A DNA stretch of 64,000 bases from Sphingomonas sp. HMP6 (lineage in GTDB: Bacteria > Pseudomonadota > Alphaproteobacteria > Sphingomonadales > Sphingomonadaceae), in NCBI RefSeq assembly GCF_013374095.1, contig NZ_AP022672.1, forward strand, positions 3,179,501 through 3,243,500. Direction: 5' to 3'. Positions within the stretch are counted from its first letter, which is position 1. Each line of letters begins with the position of its first letter. Position numbers and translations under genes: made by a program. This document shows positions 55,576-64,000 of the stretch, in pieces. The notes under the pieces were generated by a model. It was not told where the DNA came from and searched no databases. It worked only from the letters and a program-made list of their open reading frames with translations.

Positions 55576-55781
55576 TACGTGATCCGCCCCTTGGTCAGAT
55601 CATACGGGGTCAGTTCGACCAGCACTTCGTCGCCCACCAGCACACGGATGCGGTTCTTGCGCATCTTGCCGGCGGTATGACCGAGGATCTCGTGATCATT
55701 CTCAAGCTTCACGCGGAACATGGCGTTGGGCAAAAGCTCCACCACCTGGCCGCGCATTTCGAGCAGTTCTTCTTTTGCCAA
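55563..55781 (-). CDS. infA: translation initiation factor IF-1
   Basis: 72 residues from a TTG start at 55781 (AGAGG upstream). [27 protein letters not shown] and [29 protein letters not shown] are the whole OB-fold, at the standard length. Longer upstream frames have no homology. IF-1 occupies the A site of the 30S subunit during initiation. First gene of infA-maf-RNase-yacG. Confidence 0.96.
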   Translation of the reverse strand: MAKEELLEMRGQVVELLPNAMFRVKLENDHEILGHTAGKMRKNRIRVLVGDEVLVELTPYDLTKGRITYRFK

Positions 55782-55968
55782 ACAAACCTCTGGGGACAAT
55801 TGGGATCGTGGGACGAATTCGTGAGCGCGGCGCATAGCCGACGGCGCCGCAAAAGGGAAGCGCGGTCCGACGCGCGCGGAAATCGCAATCGAATCCAAAC
55901 AGTTCGCGGCGGAACGATTCGCGGCGATCGCGGTTGTGCCTTCAACGAAACGAAAAGGGAGCTTCACC

Positions 55969-56289
55969 ATGGCAGACTATCGCAACACCGACGGCACGAC
56001 GACGACCGTCGAACGGCGCAGCAACAGCGGCATGCTGATCGGCGGCATCGTCGTCGCGGTGCTGATCGTGGTCGGCTTGCTGTTCGCGACCGGCTTCTGG
56101 AGCGCTGACGTGAAGGGTGGCGCGCTGCCCGACGTCAAGGTCAGCGCCAAGGGCGGCGCATTGCCCGATGTGAACATGAAGTCGAAGGAAGTCGTCGTCG
56201 GCACGTCCAAGACGACGGTCGACGTTCCCAAGATCAAGACCGAAAAAGCGACGATCGACGTCCCGACCGTCGGCGTCAAGGACGACTGA
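55969..56289 (+). CDS. small single-pass membrane protein of unknown function
   Basis: 106 residues from ATG 55969 (AAGGGAG upstream). Polar N-terminus (about 20 residues), one TM helix ([24 protein letters not shown]), then a Lys/Val-rich tail containing two near-copies of KGGALPDVK and further V-D-V-P repeats. Divergent from infA. No known domain. A good intrinsic terminator follows, so it is an independent unit. Confidence 0.75.
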   Translation: MADYRNTDGTTTTVERRSNSGMLIGGIVVAVLIVVGLLFATGFWSADVKGGALPDVKVSAKGGALPDVNMKSKEVVVGTSKTTVDVPKIKTEKATIDVPTVGVKDD

Positions 56290-56313
56290 TACCCCGAACG
56301 AGGGGCATGCAAA

Positions 56314-56347
56314 GGGCATCCCGCCTATCCGGCGGGGTGCCCTTTTT
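56314..56347 (+). terminator. intrinsic terminator
   Basis: A 12-bp stem (GGGCATCCCGCC / GGCGGGGTGCCC, one G-U pair) with loop TATCC, followed by TTTTT. It lies 25 bp after the small membrane protein. Confidence 0.9.
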
Positions 56348-56534
56348 GCGTGCGCGGCGCCCCGGCGCGCACGCGGAAAATTAGGGGGAAGTTAGGCGTA
56401 AATCGTGTTTTTGCGCGAGCCGGGGGGCGGGCGAGCGGACCAGCGATAGGAAAGAGCTGGCATACGCCGGGTGCCAGAGTGGGTAGGGCGCGGGCCGGTG
56501 CGGAATATGCACGCGGGCGGGGGTGTAGGACAGG

Positions 56535-59302
56535 TTATTTTGCGGCGTTGCGGGCGACGCGCTTGTTTGCCTTTACGCCCGCCGTGGCGAGCGGGTTCAC
56601 CAGCGCCTCATAGCGGCCGAACAGATGCTCGACCCGGTCGCGGTCCGACGCAAAGGGGGTAGCACGGTAGAGCCGATCCACCGCCAGATCGAGCGCGTGG
56701 TGCGCTTTGCGGAGGTCGCCGGGCATCGTGTCGGGATCGTAGAGATCGGCGAGGCTGGCGGTCGGGTGCGCCAGCCGCGCATCGAGCACGGCTTGTGCGA
56801 GTGCTTCGATTTTCGTGCGCTGCGCGGGGGTAGCGTCGGGCCAGGGGAAGGTGTTGTAGACTAGCGTATTGGTATATTGATAATCACTTTTAGTACGCCC
56901 GCCTACGGCTTTCATCCATGTCATATGCATCGATGAAGTCATCAAACCAAACGTGAAATTATCAGCGTCTTGGACGAACTGCGCACTACCGCTTACTATC
57001 GTCTTTTCATCAACGATACCCATAGGCACATATTGCCGACGCTGAGAAGATACCTTTGGGACTAAGAGATATTGTGACGTGGGTTGTCGATCTTCAGTGA
57101 AGAGCGTGGGATAATCCGCCCACCATTTTGTTCGAGCCTTATCACTATCGGCGCGGGCACGTGCTACGGATTTTAGGCGATCGAGCACCGCAGGGCAGGA
57201 CCTCAACGCATCAGGTCGTGCGTCTTTCAGCCAAAGGCAGAACCGAATACCATCGTTGATGTATTCTTCGCCGCCGATAAATTTTCGCAGCCATGCGGGA
57301 TCAAAACCTTCGGACTCAAGGAATCGTGCTTTTTCACTCGCGCTCACTGTCAAATGTCCGAAATCGGTGGCTTCGCTCCCTTTTTGTATTATTGGACGCG
57401 GAGTAAGCGGTTCACGACTTTTTCGCAAAGGACATTAGGCGCGTCGACTAAGTAGGCATTTATTTGCTTTGCCTCAATTTCAATTGGTTCGGACCGGACC
57501 GATTGATATTCAAATAGTCTTCCGTGCTGCGGACTAGTGCCCCGTAGGCCGATCACGACCACGTGCACATGCGCTGCCCCTCTGCCCTCACTGCTCCACT
57601 CAAAGGTTCTGTGGGCGAAAAAGATATACATCTGATGCCGATCCAATACTCGTGCCCAAAGTGTCGCCACTTGTTCACCTTGAGTGATCGAGTTTGTTGC
57701 AACAAATGCGATCGCGATTCTTTTGTTCTGTTCAGCGAACGAGCTCGCCTTCTCGAACCAGCAGCTAACGTAATCGAGTTCTCCTGACCCCGGAGCATTA
57801 TCGAAAAACCTTCTGACCTGCGCCTTCTGGGTCGCGCTCTGCTCTTTTTTGCCGATGAACGGCGGGTTGCCCATGATGTAGTGCAGCTTTTCCGGCGGAA
57901 CCAGGCTCGCCCAATCGGTGTCGAGCGCATCGGCGTTGAGGATGTGCGCGGAGTCTTTCAGCGGGATACGCGCGCTATTGCCCTGAAACGCTTCATTATA
58001 TTCGTTATTGGCGAGGTGATCGGCCATCCACATCGCGACCTCGGCGATGCGCGCTGGGAATTCCTCGACCTCGATCCCGTAAAATTGTTCGACCGTGACG
58101 CGGCTGAGCAGCACGGCGTCGATCTGTTGCGTGGGGTAAAGCGCCTTGAGGCAGGCGAGTTCGAGCCGCCGGATTTCGCGATAGGCGATGACGAGGAAAT
58201 TGCCGCAGCCGCACGCCGGATCGAGAAAGGTCAGCCGCGACAGTTTCGCCTGATATTCGAGCAATGCCGCCTCGCGCCCGGTGCGCCGCGCGGTGGCCTT
58301 GGCGAGTTCGGCGCGCAGATCATCGAGGAAGAGCGGCCCGATGACCTTCAGGATATTGCCTTCGGAGGTGTAATGCGCGCCCTTCGCGCGGCGTTCCTTG
58401 GCGTCCATCACCGATTGGAACAGCGACCCGAAGATGGCCGGGCTGACCCCGCTCCAATCATGTTCGCACGCGTTGATCAGCAGCGCGCGCATCGTCTTGT
58501 CGAACACCGGCGTGCGCAGCCGACCCGTGAACAGGCCGCCATTGATATAGGGGAAGGCGTTGAGTTCGCCCGACAGATTGGATTGGCGATCGCCCTCGAC
58601 GGTATCGAGCACGTCGAACAATTCCATCAGCTTGGGGCCGGTGTCGCTGCCATCCTCGCGCGTGTCGTCGCGCAGCAGTTCGAGGAAGATGTCCTTGGGC
58701 TGGAAGATGCCGGTGTCGTCCGCGAACATGCAGAACAGCAGGCGGACGAGCAATTGTTCGAGATCGTGCCCCTTATAGTTGGACGCCTCCAGCGCATCGT
58801 GGAGCTTGCCCATCAGCTCGGCGGCCTTGATCGTGACGGTCGCCTGCGTCTCGAAACTGCGTTGCCGCCCAAGGATGAAGGCGAACGCCTCGATATGTTT
58901 GTGCAGATCGGGCAGTTTGAAGACGAGCGGATCGCCGCCCTTGTCGAGATCGAGCAAGCGCCAGTTCTGGAAATCGCAGGTCAGGACGTAGCGCGGCTGT
59001 TCCGATTGGGCGATGCCGTCGATGTAGTCGAACGCCTGCGTGCCTGCGCGGCCGAGATCGAGCCCGGCGCTTTTCTGTTCGATCAGCAGCGTGCGCGGCC
59101 AGAACAAATCCATGAAGCCGTGGCGGTTGCTGAGCAGCTTTACGCGCTGTTCATAGGTGGCGACGCGGCGGCGCTTGACGCCGAAAATGTCGAAGAAATC
59201 ATTGTAGAAGGACTGGGTTTCGCCCTTTTCATAATGCGCGGCCTGCCACTCCTCGCTGAAGGCGCGGGCGCGGCGTTTGATCTCGTCCCAGCCTAACCGC
59301 AT
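56535..59302 (-). pseudogene. MmeI-like restriction-modification enzyme, frameshifted
   Basis: Two frames together make one protein of about 920 residues. The first part (59302 down to 57389) has an N-terminal nuclease-like D..ExK region (FMDLFWPRTLLIEQKSAG), a helical spacer, and the methyltransferase with FLDPACGCGNFLVIAYREIRR and MGNPPFIGKK. The second part (57428 down to 56535) supplies the specificity domain and C-terminus (TRTKWW..., FNTFPWPDATPAQR-like YNTFPWPDATPAQR). The break is at the five-T run 57419-57423: one more base would restore VLCEKSREPLTP. Type IIL enzymes cut and methylate with one chain. No partner genes. Confidence 0.85.
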
Positions 59303-59449
59303 TGCTTGTTCCCCTGCGCTGGGGACGATGGGGCAAGCGGTTGGGGGAGGGCAAGAAAAATTCGGTGGGGTGGGGGCTTGAGAGAAGAAGAAGGGGCGTC
59401 GTGGCGAAGCCACGCCGTCGGTCGGGGGCTTATGGCCCCTGCCGGGGCA

Positions 59450-59474
59450 CCCCACAAAGTAATACTTTGTGGGG
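59450..59474. repeat. perfect palindrome downstream of hppA
   Basis: CCCCACAAAGTA and TACTTTGTGGGG pair perfectly around one A. Smaller hairpins (GTGGC-GAA-GCCAC at 59401-59413; GCTGAGC/GCTCAGC at the hppA end) flank it, so the 206-bp gap between the restriction gene and hppA is a cluster of stem-loops, perhaps the hppA terminator region. Confidence 0.75.
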
Positions 59475-59508
59475 ACCCCTCGGCCGGTCGCGCTTGCTGA
59501 GCTTTCGC

Positions 59509-61671
59509 TCAGCCTGCGCTGGCTGCGAGAGCAGCCAGCAGCAGCAGCGCGACAATATTGGTAATCTTAATCATCGGGTTCACCGCTGGGCCCGCCGTGT
59601 CCTTATACGGATCGCCCACCGTGTCGCCGGTCACCGCAGCCTTGTGCGCCTCGGAGCCTTTGCCGCCGTGATGGCCGTCCTCGATGTATTTCTTGGCATT
59701 GTCCCACGCCCCGCCGCCGCTCGTCATCGAGATTGCGACGAACAGGCCGGAGACGATCACGCCGAGCAGCATCGCGCCCAGCGCCGCGAAGCCCTCGGCC
59801 TGGCCCGCCACCAGCGTGATCGCGAAATACACGGCGACGGGGGAAAGCACCGGCAGCAAGCTCGGCACGATCATCTCCTTGATCGCCGCCTTGGTGACGA
59901 GATCGACCGTGCGCGCATAATCGGGCTTGGTTTCATAGGTCATGATGCCGGGATTGTTGGCGAATTGATCGCGCACGTCCTTGACGACTTCGCCCGCCGC
60001 GCGGCCGACTGCGGTCATCCCCATCGCGCCGAACAGATAGGGCAGCAGCGCGCCGAGCAGCAGGCCGACGATGACGTACGGGTTGCTGAGCTGGAAATTG
60101 ACCGACAGATCGGGGAAATCGCGCGCGAGATCGGAGGTGTAGGCGTTGAACAGCACGAGGGCGGCGAGCGCGGCCGATCCGATCGCATAGCCCTTGGTAA
60201 CCGCCTTGGTGGTGTTGCCGACCGCGTCCAATGCGTCGGTCTTGTGGCGCACGTCATCGGGGAGGCCGGCCATTTCGGCGATGCCGCCGGCGTTATCGGT
60301 CACCGGGCCGTACGCATCGAGTGCCACGACCATCCCGGCCTGCGCCAGCATTGCGGTCGCGGCAAAGGCGATGCCGATCACGCCCGCGAGCTGATACGCC
60401 GCAATGACCGCAACGACGATGACGATGGTGGGGAGTGCGGTCGATTCTAGGCTGATCGCGAGGCCCTGGATGACGTTGGTGCCGCTGCCGGTCTCCGACG
60501 CCTTGGCGATGCTGCGGACCGGGCGAAAATTGGTACCGGTGTAATATTCGGTGATCCACACCAGCAGCCCGGTGACGGCGAGGCCGATCATCATGCTCCA
60601 GAACAACTTCATGCCGGTGAAGGCCACGCCTGCGCTGCCCGCGATCGCCTCGGGGGTGGCGCCGCTGCCGTCGAGGAAAGCGTTGCCGCCGATCGTCGCG
60701 TTCATGTCGCCCAAGGTGTATTGCGTGGCGAAGTAGATCGCCGGGATCGACAGGCCGATCGCGATCCAGAAGCCCTTGTAGAGCGCGCCCATGATGTTGT
60801 TGCTGCCGCCGAGGCGGACGAAATAGGTGCCGATGATCGAGGTGAGGATGCACACCCCGCCGACGATCAGCGGGAGCGTCATGACTTGCAGGAGGTGGTC
60901 GGCATTTTTGAGCGCGAGCGCGACCGAGATCATCGTCACACCGATCGTCACGACATAGGTTTCGAACAGATCGGCCGCCATACCGGCGCAATCGCCGACA
61001 TTGTCGCCGACGTTATCCGCGATCGTGGCGGGGTTGCGCGGGTCGTCTTCGGGGATGCCCGCCTCGACCTTGCCGACCAGATCGGCCCCGACGTCCGCCG
61101 CCTTGGTGAAGATGCCGCCGCCGAGACGCGCGAAGATCGAGATGAGCGATGCGCCGAACGCGAGTGCGGTGAGCGCCTTGACCACGACGGGCGCGCCAGC
61201 GTTCACGCCGTTGGTGCCCGCGAGATACCAGAAGGTCCCCGAAATCGCGAGCAGCCCGAGCCCGGCGACGAGCAGGCCGGTGACTGCACCCGATCGGAAC
61301 GCCATCGTCAGGCCACCCTGCAGCGAAGTGCGCGCGGCCTCTGCGGTGCGGACGTTGGCGCGCACCGAAATGTTCATGCCGACATAGCCCGCCACGCCCG
61401 ACAGCACCGCGCCGAGCGCGAAGCTGGCCGCCGAGACCGGGCTGCCCATCCCGTCGAGGAACACCCACACCAAAGCGAGGACGATCACCCCGACGATCGC
61501 GATGGTGCGATACTGGCGGCCGAGATACGCCTTCGCGCCCTCCTGAATGGCGGCGGCGATGTCCTGCATCTTTTCGTTACCGGCGGGCGCTCGCAACACT
61601 TGCTGGCTGGTGATGATGCCGTAAGCGACGGCGATCAGGCCACAGATGATGGCGGCATAGACGATCGTCAT
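59509..61671 (-). CDS. hppA: membrane-bound proton-translocating pyrophosphatase
   Basis: 720 residues, about 16 TM helices. Pyrophosphate/Mg site: [45 protein letters not shown], and a second acidic cluster in [12 protein letters not shown] and [45 protein letters not shown] carries the lysine typical of the K+-independent subclass, so it should pump H+ without potassium. It couples pyrophosphate hydrolysis to H+ export into the periplasm. Confidence 0.96.
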   Translation of the reverse strand: MTIVYAAIICGLIAVAYGIITSQQVLRAPAGNEKMQDIAAAIQEGAKAYLGRQYRTIAIVGVIVLALVWVFLDGMGSPVSAASFALGAVLSGVAGYVGMNISVRANVRTAEAARTSLQGGLTMAFRSGAVTGLLVAGLGLLAISGTFWYLAGTNGVNAGAPVVVKALTALAFGASLISIFARLGGGIFTKAADVGADLVGKVEAGIPEDDPRNPATIADNVGDNVGDCAGMAADLFETYVVTIGVTMISVALALKNADHLLQVMTLPLIVGGVCILTSIIGTYFVRLGGSNNIMGALYKGFWIAIGLSIPAIYFATQYTLGDMNATIGGNAFLDGSGATPEAIAGSAGVAFTGMKLFWSMMIGLAVTGLLVWITEYYTGTNFRPVRSIAKASETGSGTNVIQGLAISLESTALPTIVIVVAVIAAYQLAGVIGIAFAATAMLAQAGMVVALDAYGPVTDNAGGIAEMAGLPDDVRHKTDALDAVGNTTKAVTKGYAIGSAALAALVLFNAYTSDLARDFPDLSVNFQLSNPYVIVGLLLGALLPYLFGAMGMTAVGRAAGEVVKDVRDQFANNPGIMTYETKPDYARTVDLVTKAAIKEMIVPSLLPVLSPVAVYFAITLVAGQAEGFAALGAMLLGVIVSGLFVAISMTSGGGAWDNAKKYIEDGHHGGKGSEAHKAAVTGDTVGDPYKDTAGPAVNPMIKITNIVALLLLAALAASAG

Positions 61672-61773
61672 GCGTATCCTTCCCTATCGTGTCGGTGGGG
61701 GTTCCGGACGTGCCGTGCCCCCACGCTTATGCCGTCAAAGTAGCGCCGGGGGATGGCTTGGCAACCCGCTGTC

Positions 61774-62781
61774 TCAGCCGTGCTGATAGCCGAGGCTGGC
61801 GGGGAGTGGGATGGGGGTGCCGTGGTCGGTAAGGGTGAGGCCCTGACCGGGCGCGAACTGGCCGATGCGGGTCGCGGCGACGAGCGGAGTCGCGCCCGAT
61901 GGCAGCGCGAAGAGCAATTGGTAATCGTCGCCCCAGGTCACCGCACGGAGGCGATCGGTGGCGAGTTCGGGCGGGACGGGGACGGCGTCGAGCGCGATCC
62001 TCACGCTGAGATTGCTGGCCGCGGCCATGCGCTGCGCATCGAGCAGGAGGCCGTCGGACACGTCCATCATCGCGCTGGCGTGGGGGGCAAGCGCGATGCC
62101 GTCGGCGATGCGCGCGACCGGGCGGCGATAGGCATTGGGTTGGGTTTCGGGTCGCTCGAAGCCGAGCAGTGCCGCGCCGATCGTGCCGGTGACATAAAGC
62201 GCGTCGCCCGCTTTGGCGCCGGAGCGGATAGCCACGGGCAGGTGCGTTGCGTTGCCGATCGCCGTTATCGTGAGGACGCGCGGGGCGTGGGGCGGGATCG
62301 ACACGGTATCGCCGCCGAGCAGTGGCGCGGAATAGTGGGTGAGGACTTGGGCGAGACCGTCGAGGAAGGCGTCGTCCCAATTCTCGGTTTCGCTCCCCCC
62401 CGGCGAAGGCCGGGGCCCAGTCGCGCTGGTGGAAGTCTTCGGGGGCTGCACTCCGCCATCAGCCGCCCGCGACTGGGCCCCGGCGTTCGCCGGGGTGGAC
62501 GCTGGGTGGGTGACGCTAGCGCGCAGCGGATAATTCAGCAGCACCCCGACCGGCGCCGCGCCCTTGGCGGCGAGATCGGACAGCGCGCAGGCAATCAAGC
62601 GCCATGCGACATCGGCGGGGGCCATGTCGGCGGGGAAGTGGACCCCCTCGACCATTGTATCGGTGCTGAGCACGAGCGTTTCGCCGCCGGGGGTGAGCGT
62701 CGCGGCATCATCCACCAGCCCCGCCGCGCCGGGGTGGAGCGGGAGGGTGCGCAAGCGGGCGATGAACTCGGCTTCGGTCAC
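61774..62781 (-). CDS. thiL: thiamine-monophosphate kinase with in-frame palindromic insert
   Basis: 335 residues from GTG 62781. LVDDAATL, LVLSTDTMVEGVHF, LIACALSDLAAKGAAPVG, WDDAFLDGLAQVL and LGGDTVS, TVTGTIG..ISDG-type MMDVSDGLLLDAQRM show the AIR-synthase-type ATP/Mg fold. It phosphorylates thiamine monophosphate to the pyrophosphate. Between VGVLLNYPL and NWDDAF, about 48 extra residues (RASVTHPASTPANAGAQ...GPRPSPGGSETE) are encoded by a palindromic element, a position where other ThiL proteins have only a few residues. The element keeps frame. Confidence 0.88.
   Translation of the reverse strand: MTEAEFIARLRTLPLHPGAAGLVDDAATLTPGGETLVLSTDTMVEGVHFPADMAPADVAWRLIACALSDLAAKGAAPVGVLLNYPLRASVTHPASTPANAGAQSRAADGGVQPPKTSTSATGPRPSPGGSETENWDDAFLDGLAQVLTHYSAPLLGGDTVSIPPHAPRVLTITAIGNATHLPVAIRSGAKAGDALYVTGTIGAALLGFERPETQPNAYRRPVARIADGIALAPHASAMMDVSDGLLLDAQRMAAASNLSVRIALDAVPVPPELATDRLRAVTWGDDYQLLFALPSGATPLVAATRIGQFAPGQGLTLTDHGTPIPLPASLGYQHG
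62398..62495. repeat. palindromic element inside thiL
   Basis: Two 28-bp arms (62398-62425 and 62468-62495), inverted copies with one mismatch, around a 42-bp centre. The outer 22 bp of the left arm are identical to the single arm at 14163-14184. It inserts in frame and is translated on the minus strand. Confidence 0.9.
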
Positions 62782-62783
62782 GC
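62723..62783. repeat. 61-bp direct repeat, copy in thiL 5' end
   Basis: Matches 63103-63163 in 59 of 61 positions, exactly 380 bp apart and in the same orientation. It holds the thiL start codon and first ~19 codons. Confidence 0.92.
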
Positions 62784-62839
62784 GACGGGATGTAGCTGCA
62801 GCGCCGGGTCTTGTCTGCTAGGCGTTACGGCGGCAGTCG

Positions 62840-62998
62840 TCAGGACGCTTTCATGTTCGAGGTGATGTTGGCGAAGGTGATCGCCAGTTGATTGCCGAGT
62901 CCTTGCATGGCCCCGATCGCTGCAACCGCGATGAGCGCGGCGATCAGCCCGTATTCGATCGCGGTTGCGCCGCGACGGTCCCTGCGCAATCTTTTCAT
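62840..62998 (-). CDS. Flp family type IVb pilin
   Basis: 52 residues. Short basic leader MKRLRRDRRG, then the prepilin site before ATAIEYGLIAALIAVAAIGA with Glu5, followed by QGLGNQLAITFANITSNM. This is the Flp/Fap major pilin of tad systems, processed by a TadV-type peptidase. No tad or cpa genes are in the window, so it is an orphan copy. It lies between two copies of the thiL 5' end. Confidence 0.9.
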   Translation of the reverse strand: MKRLRRDRRGATAIEYGLIAALIAVAAIGAMQGLGNQLAITFANITSNMKAS

Positions 62999-63102
62999 CG
63001 GTCGGCCTCTGCCTGGGTGAGGCTCTCATTGTAGGCGGGCGAGGCTTCGGCCGCGTGAATCCGCCCCTAGGTAAAGTTACGCTGCCGGTGTGCCACGGTC
63101 GC

Positions 63103-63163
63103 GCCGTGCCGGGGTGGAGCGGGAGGGTGCGCAAGCGGACGATGAACTCGGCTTCGGTCACGC
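63103..63163 (-). pseudogene. duplicated thiL 5' fragment
   Basis: Second copy of the 61-bp repeat; on the minus strand it encodes MTEAEFIVRLRTLPLHPGTA before the frame runs into unrelated sequence. No downstream thiL follows. It is the only structure seen in the ~304-bp gap between the pilin gene and the stress protein. Confidence 0.85.
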
Positions 63164-63302
63164 TCAGGGGGTCTAGCGGCCTGGCGGGCTGCTGTCTGCG
63201 AAAGGGTGGCGATGGGGCGCCCGCGCCCGCGTTATATCGATGGCGTCACTTCACGATCCAACCTATTCACCCGTTCTCGGCGAGCCAAAAGCGGGAGATT
63301 CC

Positions 63303-64000
63303 ATGATCCAGTCCATCGCGCATCCGACCGATTTCACCCCCGAGGGACAGGCCGCCTTCGAGCATGCGCTGTATCTCGCGCTGGCCAATCGCTGCCGGCT
63401 CACGCTGCTGCATGTCCACGATCCGCGCGCCGACGCGCAGTGGGACCGCTTTCCGCACGTGCGCGCCACGCTGCAGCGCTGGGGGCTGCTGGCGGCGGAT
63501 GCGGCACCCGAGGATATCGCGTCGGTGACCGGGATCGAGGTGCGCAAGGTGGAAATCCGCGATGTCGAGACGGGCGATGGCCTGACGCGCTTCCTCGCCG
63601 ATCATCGCCCCGAGCTGATCGTGATGGCGAGCCACGGGCGCACGGGCCTCAGCCGCTGGCTGGCTCCCTCGGTCTCCACCGATCTGGCGCGCGAGACGAT
63701 CATCCCGACGCTGATCCTCGGCCCGCTCGCGCGGCCGTTCGTCGATTCGATGACGGGGCATGTGCACCTCAGCTCGGTGCTGGTGCCGGTCGATCATGCA
63801 CCCGACCCGCAGGGTGCTGTGCCGCATCTCAAGACGCTGCTCGAAAGCATCGATGTAGCGATCGATTTCCTGCATGTCGGGCCGGTCGCGCCGGTGCTGC
63901 TCGACGGCCATGGCGCGGCGCTGGCGGTGCGGCGCGTCGAGGGGCCGGTGGTCGACACGCTGCTCGATCAGGCGCGTCAGGCCAGCCTGGTGGTGATGCC
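63303..64000 (+). CDS. universal stress protein with two USP domains (cut by window edge)
   Basis: Open from ATG 63303 to the window end (232 codons). First domain: IQSIAHPTDFTPEGQAAFEHALYLA, LTLLHVHDP, and LIVMASHGRTGLSRWLAPSVSTDLARETIIPTLILG, the ATP-binding G-x2-G-x9-G(S/T)-like loop. A second domain starts at LSSVLVPVDHAPDPQGAV. Tandem USPs respond to stress or growth arrest. Likely about 280 residues in full. Confidence 0.9.
   Translation, partial: MIQSIAHPTDFTPEGQAAFEHALYLALANRCRLTLLHVHDPRADAQWDRFPHVRATLQRWGLLAADAAPEDIASVTGIEVRKVEIRDVETGDGLTRFLADHRPELIVMASHGRTGLSRWLAPSVSTDLARETIIPTLILGPLARPFVDSMTGHVHLSSVLVPVDHAPDPQGAVPHLKTLLESIDVAIDFLHVGPVAPVLLDGHGAALAVRRVEGPVVDTLLDQARQASLVVM

Overview
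The window is high-GC, densely coded chromosome of an alphaproteobacterium, most likely Sphingomonas or a close sphingomonad. The basis is the run infA-maf-RNase E/G-like-yacG-tRNA-Phe, a TTG-initiated infA, a split ligase-associated repair set (Lhr-type helicase and PdeM), many GTGA/ATGA-coupled gene pairs, and a dispersed 88-91 bp palindromic repeat of the CCGTTCG...CGAACGG type familiar from sphingomonad genomes. No rRNA, CRISPR array, transposase or phage integrase was seen.

Layout. 1-3.7 kb: a cut-off membrane regulator, a cytochrome b with a small exported partner, then a lipoprotein, an L,D-transpeptidase-like enzyme and a Rap1a/Tai-type immunity protein in one tight operon. 3.7-14.1 kb: Lhr-type helicase, retropepsin-like protein, M20 peptidase, MlaA-like protein, Kup potassium transporter, PdeM, MsrA and DedA, with palindromic repeats in the gaps. 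14.4-20.2 kb: a compact pentose-phosphate operon (rpiA, tkt, tal, gnd, HAD phosphatase). 20.2-25.6 kb: cytochrome b561, an envelope glycosyltransferase, an S1/P1 nuclease and a prolyl oligopeptidase.

25.7-35.1 kb is the most interesting part. On the plus strand lie a 51-residue peptide with the features of a paeninodin-like lasso precursor, an asparagine-synthetase-like cyclase lacking the glutaminase cysteine, an HPr-kinase-like peptide kinase and a PAPS sulfotransferase, the last three overlapping. About 4 kb upstream lie a PqqD/RRE-type leader-binding protein, an aspartyl beta-hydroxylase and a second sulfotransferase. Three tandem tail-collar (microcystin-dependent-protein type) genes, a DUF6916-like gene and a GNAT gene sit in between. 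The usual B2 leader peptidase was not found. This suggests a lasso pathway with phosphorylation and perhaps sulfation or hydroxylation, or a protein-modification island acting on the collar proteins.

35-52.8 kb: a CPA2 antiporter, a PAS hybrid histidine kinase, catalase KatE, a PHB-depolymerase-like esterase, AstB, an aldo/keto reductase, a glycosyltransferase coupled to an unusual aminotransferase-FAD oxidoreductase fusion, and an isoquinoline-1-oxidoreductase-type molybdoenzyme operon with its own diheme cytochrome. 52.7-56.3 kb: an SDR enzyme, tRNA-Phe and the yacG/RNase/maf/infA block. 56.5-59.3 kb: an MmeI-like restriction-modification gene broken by a one-base frameshift in a homopolymer. 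59.5-64 kb: proton pyrophosphatase HppA, a thiL gene carrying an in-frame palindromic element, a Flp pilin gene between two copies of the thiL 5' end, and a universal stress protein cut by the window edge.
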